Origin: CALAZP01 sp964410725
GTDB lineage: Bacteria > Bacteroidota > Bacteroidia > Chitinophagales > Saprospiraceae
Length of the DNA stretch: 25,826 bases
Assembly: GCA_964410725.1 (NCBI GenBank)
Contig: CAYPID010000034.1
Span: 1 to 25,826 of the forward strand
Direction of reading: 5' to 3'
A program made the position numbers and the translations under genes. Positions 7,427 through 16,800 of this stretch are shown here, piece by piece (within the stretch, counting starts at the first letter, position 1; the number at the start of each line of letters is the position of its first letter). Under the pieces are notes generated by a model. That model saw nothing but the letters and a program-made list of their open reading frames with translations. It made no database searches and had not been told where the DNA came from.

Positions 7427-7537
7427 GTGTTTAGGGTTTTATTTTGATGGTTCATAAAATATTTGTTGTTTTATGGACACTTTCCCTATTTTGTTTTATT
7501 TTAAAAGGGAAAATCAAAATATCTAAAACGCTTAACC

Positions 7538-8470
7538 ATGAAAAGAAGAAATTTCATTCAATTATCTGTAGCAGCAGGAGCAGCTGGCCTTCTTCCTAAA
7601 ATAGGAATGGCTCATCAAACTTTTGCAGAGCCAAGGTTCAGATTATCTCTTGCCCAATGGTCTTTCCATAAAGCTATTTTAAGAGAAAAAACTATGGATC
7701 CCCTTGATTTTGCTCAAAGAGCTAAAGGTTTGGGTTTTGAGGGTATCGAATATGTCAATACTTTATATAGTTCTGTCCTTCAACAACACGACTCAGAAGC
7801 AGCGGGAATGGCAGCGTTGGGAAAGGAATTATTGATGAGGAGTCAGGATAGCGATATTCAGAATGTCTTGATAATGATTGATGCCCAGGGAAATTTAGCT
7901 GCGGAAACTAAAAAAGACAGAATGGAAGCTGTGAATACCCATAAAAAGTGGGTAGATCTTGCTGCACATCTTGGCTGTCATGCCATTAGAGTAAATTTAA
8001 ATGGATCAGACACCTTGGAGGCTTGGAAGGAGAATTCGGCTGATGGCCTAACGATGCTTGGAACCTATGGAGCTGAAAATGGGATCAATATATTGGTAGA
8101 AAACCATGGTGGTTTTTCCTCTGTCGGCAAGTACCTCGCTGGGGTAATGGAAGCAGTGGATATGGATAACGTAGGAACCCTTCCCGATTTTGGAAACTTC
8201 TGTGTCAAGCGGAGCAGTAATGGATGTGAAGAAAGCTACGACAAATATGTTGGAATGGCTGAATTAATGCCGCACGCTTTAGCGTTAAGTGCCAAGTCCA
8301 ACAATTTCGACGAAAGTGGGATGGAATCGGGTATTGACTATCCAAGAATCATGGAAATAGTTAAAAAATCGAAATATAGTGGCTTCATAGGAGTCGAGTA
8401 TGAAGGAAATGTTTTAAGTGAAGAGGAAGGCATTATTGCTACCAGAGATTTGCTTAAAAAGTTGATATAA
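7538..8470 (+). CDS. Exported sugar phosphate isomerase/epimerase-like TIM-barrel protein
   Basis: A 310-residue protein with an export signal (MKRRNF followed by a hydrophobic Ala/Gly stretch, Tat-like) and an AP-endonuclease-2-type (xylose-isomerase-like) TIM barrel. Likely divalent-metal ligands are Glu188 in ILVENHGG, Asp217 in LPDFGNF, His246 in MPHALA and Glu287 in GVEYEG. Cytosolic members isomerise or epimerise sugars. Exported Bacteroidota members probably act on free sugars or glycosides rather than phosphates, for example 3-keto-sugar metabolism (family knowledge plus inference). It stands 10 nt before the PSCyt/PSD1 gene and is probably the first gene of the heme-protein operon. 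Confidence 0.83.
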   Translation: MKRRNFIQLSVAAGAAGLLPKIGMAHQTFAEPRFRLSLAQWSFHKAILREKTMDPLDFAQRAKGLGFEGIEYVNTLYSSVLQQHDSEAAGMAALGKELLMRSQDSDIQNVLIMIDAQGNLAAETKKDRMEAVNTHKKWVDLAAHLGCHAIRVNLNGSDTLEAWKENSADGLTMLGTYGAENGINILVENHGGFSSVGKYLAGVMEAVDMDNVGTLPDFGNFCVKRSSNGCEESYDKYVGMAELMPHALALSAKSNNFDESGMESGIDYPRIMEIVKKSKYSGFIGVEYEGNVLSEEEGIIATRDLLKKLI

Positions 8471-8480
8471 TCAAAGAGAT

Positions 8481-11132
8481 ATGGGTCGGATATTTGCTGG
8501 ATTAAGCCTACTGTTATGGGCTTTATTTTCATGTAACTCCTCTGGCGATAGGATTAGTTTCAACACAGATGTCCGACCCATTTTGAATAAAAATTGTTTG
8601 CCTTGCCACGGTGGGGTAAAAGCAAACGGTGGATTTAGTTTGCTGTTTGAATCCGATGCTTTTGCAATTAATAACAGCGGAAAGCCGGCTATTATCAGAG
8701 GAAATGCGCGCAAAAGTGAATTGTATCAACGAATCATTCACCAGAATCCTGAACTTCGAATGCCATTGGACGCCAATCCTCTTAGCAAAGAAGAGATTGC
8801 TGTCCTAAAAAAATGGATCGATCAAGGTGCACAGTGGGAGGAACATTGGGCGTATCAAAAACCTATTATGCCATCCAACCTTCCTGTGGAACAGCATCCT
8901 ATTGATTATTTTGTCGAAAGAAAATTAAAGGAACAGGGACTTACGCCTTCGGCAAAAGCTGGCCTTGAAACCTTATTAAGAAGATTGAGCCTCGATTTAA
9001 TTGGTCTTCCTCCCAAAAAGGAATGGCTCGAACAGATGTCATCTGATCTCACTTACGAAACATTGGTGGATTCCTTATTAGCGTCCCCATCTTTTGGGGA
9101 AAAATGGGCTTCTATGTGGTTGGATTTGGCGAGATACAGCGATACAAAGGGTTATGAAAAGGATCCCCACCGAAATATTTGGAGGTATCGAGATTGGGTA
9201 GTAAATGCATTTAACCGGGACATGCCTTTAGATAGTTTTACGATTCGCCAATTGGCAGGTGATATGCTGGAATCTCCGACAGCGGATGATTTAATCGCGA
9301 CTGCTTTTCACAGGAATACTATGACCAATACAGAGGGAGGAACAGATGATGAGGAATTTAGAGTAGCGGCTGTAGTAGATCGACTTAACACCACCTATGA
9401 AGTTTGGCAAGGAACCACAATGAGTTGCGTTCAATGCCATAGCCATCCATATGATCCCATCCGACATGAAGATTTTTATGCTTCCTATTCTTATTTTAAT
9501 CAGACGGTAGATGCGGATTTGGACTTGGAAGTTCCGGTATTAGAAATTTACCCGCCTGAGGTCAACGTTGAGATGGAGGAGTTGATGGAGGACATTTCAT
9601 TATTGACCACTGCAGAACTTCCTGTTTTTTCTAATGACCCATACCGGTTAAAACAATTTATTTTTCCCCTACTGATGCCTTATGACGCTACTGATTTTGA
9701 AAATGTGTCCTTTTATAGGGATGGAAGCGTAACCAATTGGATTTACAATTTGCAATCCATGACTGGAAAGCGATTCAGATTTAGCTTTTCTGAAATCCCT
9801 TTAGCGGGTTTGAAAGGAATCAAAATTAAATACGAATCCAAAGGAGGGGATGCAGCTATTGAAATCAGAGGACAAGGTGCTGATGGGGAGGTTCTCAATT
9901 ATTCTTTATTTGAAGCGCCAGTTAATGGGAGAGGGGTTCATGAAGTTGCTTTTTCAAAGAGTGAATTATCAGGCAAGGGGTTGTTTTTCGAAATCATCAA
10001 TACTACGGGTAACATCCCTGAGGGGATGGTTATTATAGGAGGAATGGAGTTGGAGTATGATTCCCCTTCATTTTTTGCCGAAGGCGTAAGAGAAAAAAAG
10101 AATAGACTGATAGACATTCGCCGCCAAAAGGGAGATCGAACTCCGGTGATGCGGACTAAATCAAAAGATTATGAAAGGGTCAATCGGTTGTTCGTTCGAG
10201 GAAATTGGTTGGCATTAGGAGATACGATAGCGCCAGGAGTTCCGATGGCGATAAACCAGCAAAAGGAGCATCCAACTAATCGATTGGAATTTGCGCAGTG
10301 GTTGGTTGATTCCGATAATCCGTTGACCAGCAGGGTGTTGGTAAATCGATTTTGGCAGGAGATTTTTGGGAGGGGTTTGGTCGTTACCAGTGAAGATTTT
10401 GGTACGATGGGGGAAAAGCCTTCTCATCCTGATTTGTTGGATTACCTTGCAGTGCAATTTTCCAATACTTATCAATGGAGCGTCAAAAAACTTTTGAAGC
10501 ATATTGTCATGTCGAAGACTTATCAACAGGCTTCTAAAATTGAGGGTTCTGATCAGGTTGATCCGGATAATCAGTGGTTAAGTAGAGGACCGAGATTGAG
10601 GCTTTCTGCAGAACAAATTCGGGATCAAATACTAGCAGTAAGTGGGTTGCTTTACGATACTTTGGGAGGGCCCAGTGTGATGCCCTATCAACCCGAAGGA
10701 ATCTGGCAATCTGTTTATAATGGAGCCCAATGGACCTTGTCAGAAGGCAGAAATGCTTACAGGCGAGCACTTTACACCTATCACAAAAGGACTTCTCCCT
10801 ATCCCAATATGATCAACTTTGATGCCCCCTCTAGAGAGTTTTGTGTATCGAGGAGGATCACTACCAATACGCCTTTGCAGGCATTGGCCTTGCTCAATGA
10901 CCCCGCTTTCTATGAAGCGGCGGCGTATTTTGGGAAGACCATGGCTCAGCAAGGGAAGGGGGATTTGGAGGCAGCGCTAAGGTATGGTTATCGAGAGGCT
11001 TTATTTCAGGATCCAGATGAAGAGGAAATTCAGATTCTTATGGATCTATGTCAAAATGCTGAGGCGGAGCATCCGCTGACTTTGGCAGCAAACGTATTAT
11101 TTAATTTAGATGGTTTTTTAACTAAGGAATAA
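8481..11132 (+). CDS. PSCyt1-PSCyt2-PSD1 planctomycete-type cytochrome c lipoprotein
   Basis: An 883-residue lipoprotein (lipobox LFSC, Cys18) with the planctomycete-type order of domains. PSCyt1 (about 28-125) holds a CxxCH heme site at Cys39/Cys42/His43 and the downstream MPLDANPLSKEE region. PSCyt2/DUF1549 (about 145-340) has SLLASPSFGEKWASMW, RYSDTKGYEKDPHRN and a second CxxCH at Cys316/Cys319/His320 followed by SHPYDPIRHEDFY. The C-terminal PSD1/DUF1553 part (about 590-860) has NRLEFAQWLVDSDNPLTSR, LVNRFWQEIFGRGLV, SAEQIRDQ and NTPLQALALLNDPAFYEAA. The sandwich-like middle (about 400-520) resembles a carbohydrate-binding fold by strand pattern only. Members pair with DUF1501 proteins, as here 6 nt downstream. 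Their reaction is not established. An envelope redox role is inferred from the heme sites. Confidence 0.9.
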   Translation: MGRIFAGLSLLLWALFSCNSSGDRISFNTDVRPILNKNCLPCHGGVKANGGFSLLFESDAFAINNSGKPAIIRGNARKSELYQRIIHQNPELRMPLDANPLSKEEIAVLKKWIDQGAQWEEHWAYQKPIMPSNLPVEQHPIDYFVERKLKEQGLTPSAKAGLETLLRRLSLDLIGLPPKKEWLEQMSSDLTYETLVDSLLASPSFGEKWASMWLDLARYSDTKGYEKDPHRNIWRYRDWVVNAFNRDMPLDSFTIRQLAGDMLESPTADDLIATAFHRNTMTNTEGGTDDEEFRVAAVVDRLNTTYEVWQGTTMSCVQCHSHPYDPIRHEDFYASYSYFNQTVDADLDLEVPVLEIYPPEVNVEMEELMEDISLLTTAELPVFSNDPYRLKQFIFPLLMPYDATDFENVSFYRDGSVTNWIYNLQSMTGKRFRFSFSEIPLAGLKGIKIKYESKGGDAAIEIRGQGADGEVLNYSLFEAPVNGRGVHEVAFSKSELSGKGLFFEIINTTGNIPEGMVIIGGMELEYDSPSFFAEGVREKKNRLIDIRRQKGDRTPVMRTKSKDYERVNRLFVRGNWLALGDTIAPGVPMAINQQKEHPTNRLEFAQWLVDSDNPLTSRVLVNRFWQEIFGRGLVVTSEDFGTMGEKPSHPDLLDYLAVQFSNTYQWSVKKLLKHIVMSKTYQQASKIEGSDQVDPDNQWLSRGPRLRLSAEQIRDQILAVSGLLYDTLGGPSVMPYQPEGIWQSVYNGAQWTLSEGRNAYRRALYTYHKRTSPYPNMINFDAPSREFCVSRRITTNTPLQALALLNDPAFYEAAAYFGKTMAQQGKGDLEAALRYGYREALFQDPDEEEIQILMDLCQNAEAEHPLTLAANVLFNLDGFLTKE

Positions 11133-11138
11133 GGATCC

Positions 11139-12569
11139 ATGAATTTATTAGATGAGGCTCTTTTTGAAAGATACCAATTGGCTACTCGGAGGCATTTTTT
11201 AAAAGCATGCGCTACTGGATTGGGTAGTATGGCTATGGGGTCCCTGTTGGGGGCCACCGACTCCAAAATCCCGCATTTTATACCCAAAGCCAAAAGGGTC
11301 ATTTTCTTGCACATGGCTGGAGCACCCTCTCAACTGGAATTGTTTGACTACAAACCCTTGTTAAAACAATTAAACGGTAAGGATTGTCCACCTTCATTAT
11401 TGGAGGGCAAGCGATTTGCATTTATTTCAGGAGTTCCCCAAATGTTGGGTCCTCAGGCCAATTTTGCTCAGCATGGGCAATCAGGTGCTTGGATTTCTGA
11501 TTTGCTGCCTAATTTTTCAAAAATGGCTGATGAGGTTTGTTTTTTGAAAGCTATGCATACGGATGAGTTCAATCATGCGCCTGCTCAATTATTATTTTAT
11601 TCCGGGAGTCCTCGATTAGGGCGGCCGAGTATGGGGTCGTGGGTCACTTATGGATTGGGATCTATGAATGAGAATCTTCCTTCCTTTGTGGTATTGGTCT
11701 CTGGAGGAAAAACACCCAGTGCGGGGAAAAGTGTATGGGGCAGTGGATTTTTACCATCCATCTATCAAGGAGTGCAGTGTAGGTCAAAAGGTGAACCCGT
11801 TTTATTTGCCGCCAACCCGAATGGAATGTCGGTATCTGAAAGGAAAAGAACCATTGAGGCCATCAATCAAATCAATGAGAAAAAATATCAATCCTTCAAA
11901 GATCCTGAGACGCTGACTCGTATTGGACAATATGAAATGGCGTTTAAAATGCAGATGTCTGTTCCTGAGGCTATGGATATTCAACAAGAGCCCGAATATA
12001 TTCACGAAATGTATGGAACGGAACCAGGCCGGGCCAGTTTTGCAAACAACTGTTTGCTAGCGCGTAGATTAGCGGAAAGAGACGTGCGTTTTATTCAATT
12101 GTTTCACTGGGGTTGGGATTCCCACGGAGCGAGTTCTGGTGAATCTTTAGATAATGGTTTTATTCAGCGGTGCAAGGAGGTGGATCGACCGATGTCGGCT
12201 TTGTTGAAGGACCTCAAACAAAGAGGTTTGTTGGATGATACAATAGTGGTGTGGGGAGGAGAATTTGGAAGGACCCCAATGTTGGAAAACAGGAACGGGG
12301 TAGCTAATCCATTTGTTGGAAGAGATCATCAGACAGATGCGTTTACTATTTGGATGGCTGGAGGTGGTATTAAAGGGGGAATTTCTTATGGGGAAACGGA
12401 TGAGATCGGCTATAGTGGGGTCAAAGATCGAGTACATGTGCACGATATGCAGGCCACTATTTTGCATAATTTGGGACTGAATCACGAGGCGTTAACCTAT
12501 CAATTTCAAGGTAGAGACTTTAGGTTGACCGATACCGCTGGGAAAGTTGTCAAAGAAATTTTGGTGTAA
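11139..12569 (+). CDS. DUF1501 protein with Tat signal
   Basis: A 476-residue DUF1501 protein. The N-terminus has a near-perfect twin-arginine motif TRRHFLK (residues 16-22) before a Gly/Ala/Met-rich hydrophobic stretch, so it should be exported folded, usually with a cofactor or metal. Conserved blocks include HMAGAPSQLELFDYKP, DEFNHAPAQLLFYSG, HWGWDSHGASSGE (His323, Asp327, His329), WGGEFGRTP (Glu375) and GRDHQTDAF (Asp396, His397). These Asp/Glu/His clusters and the overall plan suggest the alkaline-phosphatase/sulfatase superfamily fold, which DUF1501 is believed to share. No activity is established. It is the constant partner of PSD1 proteins, and its stop TAA directly abuts the next ATG. 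Confidence 0.9.
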   Translation: MNLLDEALFERYQLATRRHFLKACATGLGSMAMGSLLGATDSKIPHFIPKAKRVIFLHMAGAPSQLELFDYKPLLKQLNGKDCPPSLLEGKRFAFISGVPQMLGPQANFAQHGQSGAWISDLLPNFSKMADEVCFLKAMHTDEFNHAPAQLLFYSGSPRLGRPSMGSWVTYGLGSMNENLPSFVVLVSGGKTPSAGKSVWGSGFLPSIYQGVQCRSKGEPVLFAANPNGMSVSERKRTIEAINQINEKKYQSFKDPETLTRIGQYEMAFKMQMSVPEAMDIQQEPEYIHEMYGTEPGRASFANNCLLARRLAERDVRFIQLFHWGWDSHGASSGESLDNGFIQRCKEVDRPMSALLKDLKQRGLLDDTIVVWGGEFGRTPMLENRNGVANPFVGRDHQTDAFTIWMAGGGIKGGISYGETDEIGYSGVKDRVHVHDMQATILHNLGLNHEALTYQFQGRDFRLTDTAGKVVKEILV

Positions 12570-13883
12570 ATGGGGGCATTACATCCTATTATCGTTCATT
12601 TTGCAGTTACCTTTTTATTGTTTGGGGCTTTGTTGTTTTGGTTGACCAAGCTTAGTCATCTGATTTTTTTAAAGGATTTGGTGGGACCCGTAAATGGGTT
12701 GGGAAGCTTGGCTGGTATTTTAGCATTGTGGACCGGTTGGCAATTAGCGGATACTGGATATTATGCGGGTAAAAATTTTGAAAGCCACCGATTACTGGCG
12801 TTTGTAGTAGTACTGATAGGAGTCGTTGCTACTTTAGTATTGCTATTGATTAGAAATAGAAGTGTATTGGTGGATTATGCTGTTAGATTTTTATTCGTCA
12901 GCCAGGGCGTATTAATAATCGTAACAGGTAATAAAGGAGGAACGCTGACACATGGGAATAAACCATGGATTAAGCAGTCTGAGATAAGCAGTTTAAGGGT
13001 TGTAGATGATTCTTTATTGGCTAATTTTACCATATATGAAGGTTTGATTCAACCTGTATTAAACGCCAAATGTGTGGCTTGCCATCAAGATGACCAAAGA
13101 AGCGGTGGCCTATCTTTGGTGAATTTTGAATCCTTGATGGAAGGGGGAAGTTCAGGGCCAGTAATTGAAGCGGGGGAGATTACCCAAAGTCTTTTATTTA
13201 ATCGAATCACCCTTGCTAAATCTTCAGCCAAATTTATGCCTCCTACGGGTTGGCCGTTAAATTACGATGAAATAAACCTCATTGCCCATTGGATTGAAAC
13301 TGGAGCAAAAAAAGAAGCCTCATTATTGGATTTTCCATTGTCAGATGCCAGATTAATTTCCTACGTGGAGGAAGTATATGGAATTAAAAATGGATTTCAA
13401 AGTAAAATTGAGAGACAAAATGGTCCAGTATGGACAGAGGAAGTGGAAAATTTATTGAGAAAATATCCGGCAAACTTGCAGCGGATTGCAGCCAATACCA
13501 ATTGGTTAAATTTTAATATTGATTCTTTTTATACCGTTGAATTATTGGCAGAGGTCTCCACAATATCCGCTTCTATTGCTTGGATTGATGCTGGAAACAG
13601 TAAAATTACAGTGGAAGATTTTATTTTATTGGGAGCCTTACCTAACCTAGTCCGTTTAAGTTTGGATCTGAATGAATGGGACAATCAAGCCGTGGCTACA
13701 TTGGTGAATTACCCTTCAATTGAATTTCTAAACTTGTATTCCAATCCAGTAGGAGAGGAGTCAATTCGGGTATTGTTAGATGCTGGAACACAATTGAAAA
13801 AAATAATTATTGGGGAAACCTTGATCGAGGAAGAAAAAAAATCCGGGATAATTCAAAATTACCCCGGAATTGAAATTTTATAA
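12570..13883 (+). CDS. DUF2231 membrane domain fused to cytochrome c and LRR-like domain
   Basis: A 437-residue three-part protein. Residues 1-125 are a DUF2231 membrane region of about four helices starting with GALHPIIVHFAV, whose conserved His residues may bind heme. Residues about 150-255 are a PSCyt1-type cytochrome with a CxxCH site at Cys168/Cys171/His172 and MPPTGWPLNYDEINLIAHW, whose Met may be the distal ligand. Residues about 340-437 show leucine-rich-repeat-like periodicity (LPNLVRLSLDLNEWDNQAV, SIEFLNLYSNPVGEESI, LKKIIIGETLI). The ATG follows the DUF1501 stop with no spacer. The design suits an inner-membrane anchor that takes or passes electrons to the exported heme proteins of the locus (inference). 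Its stop touches that of the convergent HEAT/heme gene. Confidence 0.85.
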   Translation: MGALHPIIVHFAVTFLLFGALLFWLTKLSHLIFLKDLVGPVNGLGSLAGILALWTGWQLADTGYYAGKNFESHRLLAFVVVLIGVVATLVLLLIRNRSVLVDYAVRFLFVSQGVLIIVTGNKGGTLTHGNKPWIKQSEISSLRVVDDSLLANFTIYEGLIQPVLNAKCVACHQDDQRSGGLSLVNFESLMEGGSSGPVIEAGEITQSLLFNRITLAKSSAKFMPPTGWPLNYDEINLIAHWIETGAKKEASLLDFPLSDARLISYVEEVYGIKNGFQSKIERQNGPVWTEEVENLLRKYPANLQRIAANTNWLNFNIDSFYTVELLAEVSTISASIAWIDAGNSKITVEDFILLGALPNLVRLSLDLNEWDNQAVATLVNYPSIEFLNLYSNPVGEESIRVLLDAGTQLKKIIIGETLIEEEKKSGIIQNYPGIEIL

Positions 13884-16800
13884 TTATTCTTCTTCTTGAA
13901 GTGTAGCTAAAAAAGCAACGACATCTCTAATTTCTCGCTTGGTGAGAATTTCTTTCATAGATGGCATACTAGATGGGATATTTTCCCGACTTGTGATTTC
14001 AGATTTCTGTATCGTTTTGAGATCTTCTTTTCCTATTTGTAACTCAATAGAAGTGTCTGTTTCTTTCATTACGATTCCTGAAATGTTGCCTCCATCTTTA
14101 GTTTCTAAAATAACCACGCCATATCCAGGAGAATACATAGCACTAGGTTCCACTAACGAAATTAACATTTCTTCTTTTGTTAACCGGTCAGCCACTCCTG
14201 CTAAACCAGGACCAGCATTGCCACCATATTCAAAAACTGCGTGACATCTTACGCATTGTGCGGCTTGGTTTCTATAAAAGATATTCCTTCCTCTATTAAC
14301 ATGGCCTCCTTCTAAAGTTTCCCTGTAAGCAACTATAGGGTCTGAAGTATCCTTTTTGGATTGATAGGTGGAAAGTTTACCAATAATTTCCTCATTCCCT
14401 TCTTGTTGTTCGAGGGCTTCTACCAGGTCTAATTGAATTTTAGGATCTAATTCTCCCGTCAGTAGTTGATCGGCTAACTCATTCAAAATAATTAGAGCAG
14501 GTTCATTGGATAAGGTAGCCAATGATTGTATGACGGATTGTTTTTCGATAAAAGTACCGTTGGTTAGTATTTTTCTAAACAAGGTTATGGCCTCCTCACT
14601 GGCAATATTAGATTGCGGCAATATTGAAAGAGCTAAGGCGCGGACATTACTTTCCTGATCCTCAATTGCAGCTGTTAATGCTTGGTCAAGTAGAGGAGAT
14701 TCAATAGCACCTAAGGCAGTTAAAGCAGCCGTTCTGACCGACTCTGACTCGTGAGTTTGAAGTAAGTTTAACAACACCTCATCCATACCATCGAATTGGA
14801 GGTGACCCACTGCATTGGCTGTGGCAGCAACTAAATCAGCTTCTTTATCCATTAATAGATTAGTGGCAACTGCACCAAGTTGTTTCATGACATAGGCGTC
14901 TTCTCTGGTCACTTCGCCTCGGTATCTTCCATCAACGCGGTCAAATACTGATGGCGATCCCCAATAAGTCAAGGTGGCTATAGCTTCTGCCCTTAAAAGT
15001 TCAGGTGCATTGGTGTTTTGAGCATAAGCTAATAATTCATCTACATTGGAATTAGCTCCTACCCTGGAATTGGCGTTAATTGCTCTTCTGATTAGTGCCT
15101 CGTTTTCGAAAGGAGTGCTATTGAGTATGTTGGCTAAAGCTGGTAACGCCTCTTCAATAGAAAAGTCATCATTGATTCCCCTGGCAGCTTCGGTTACTAT
15201 GGCTTCATCAGCGTCTTTCAAAAATGTGGCGATGCCAGGATGTTCTAATCGCCTAAGTGCTACTACAGCAGCAATTCGCACTGCTGCGGAAGGATCATCT
15301 GCTAAGGCGACTAGTTGATCGGGCTGATTCATTCTAGCTAAGGCTACCATTCCTGCATGTCTTAACCACAAATCTTGGTTGTCATTTTTTCTCAACATTT
15401 CAATAACAGCAGCCATTCCTTGAGTGGAGTGAATTCGACCTAATGCTTCTGTTGCAAAAAGTTGAATTCTGGGATGAGGGCTATCTAAGAGGGCTATCAG
15501 TTGTTTATCACAACCACAATTTTCATAATTGATGTCCCCTATTTGTCGAGCCGTTTGAGCCACTATTTCAGGATCTTGATCAGCCAGTAATTGAAGTAAT
15601 GGTTGGAAACCCTCCTGTTGACCTTTTCGAGTAATTTGTCCAGTACCCCAGATGCCGTGGATTCTTGCCAGTTGATCCGCTTGGGAATTGAGTGCAACGC
15701 TTTGCAGGGTTTCTAATCCAGCAGCTCTTCCGGTTTTAGCTAAGGCAAATTGTGCCTTAGTTCGAATCCTCATATCCTTGTAGGAGAGTAGGTCTGCGAG
15801 TTCTTCGTTAGATAGATCATTGAAATCAGTTTGAATCCATTTTTGAGTAGTAGCCCGCAATGGAGACCTTTGATTTTCGGGTACATCCAATTTCCAAATT
15901 CTACCTGCATCTTTGGTATCCCAACCATCAATCCAGTCCCCGAAATAAAGTGCGCCATCAGGTCCGAAGTCTAAGCCTGTCGGCAAAAGGCCTTTGACAA
16001 TCTCTTTGGTTTGATCCATTTCAAACCCAGCCCCTTTTTCTTTTAGGGTAAAAGCGTGAATGGGAGAATTGGCTGGTGTACCCCTAAATTCCGCCACAAA
16101 AAAATGATCTTCCCAGTCTGGTCCTAAAGCGGTCCCAGGGTTGTAAACAAATCCCGTAGGACCATTTACGTAGTTCATAATTGGAGGTAAAAAATAGGCT
16201 GCCTGACCGTCCCAATGAGGGATGTGCATTTTTTCATCCATCCAAACTTTATAAGAATTGTTCTTAGGGTCGGTATATTTGCCGAATTGCCAATTGATTC
16301 TCCAACCAGTTTCAGAACCGTTGAGGAGGTACACTAATCTTTCTCGCTCTCCAGAGTGGTCACCGTCGTTATCCTCTGTAATTAGATTGCCATATTTGTC
16401 AAAAGTAAATTCATGGGTGTTCCTCACCCCAAAGGCAAAAATTTCAAACCCCGAACCATCTGGTTCAGATCGAGCAACCACCCCTCTATTGGGATATTTC
16501 CAGTTTTTCCCAGTACGATCCACAATATTGGCACCAATATCTCCAATTCCCCACCATATCCTACCATCTGGTCCTTGGGTAACTCCAGACATCCCATGAC
16601 CACTAAAACCGATATGAACAGCATACCCATGGCTGAGCGATTCCTTTTGATCGGCCCTTCCATCTTGATCTTGATCTATAGTTTTCCATAAATCTGGTCC
16701 CACACTTATGTAAACGGCCTCTGGAGTAACCTCTACACCATTGGCCACATCTGTTATTTCTTCATTAAAGTCTTCTAAATACAAACTGCTTTTTTCAGCT

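Noticed and set aside
7489..7520. TTTCCCT...AGGGAAA inverted repeat between the HMG-CoA synthase and isomerase genes
   Set aside because: Seven-bp stem with a long AT loop. It could be a weak terminator or operator, but the support is too thin to list.
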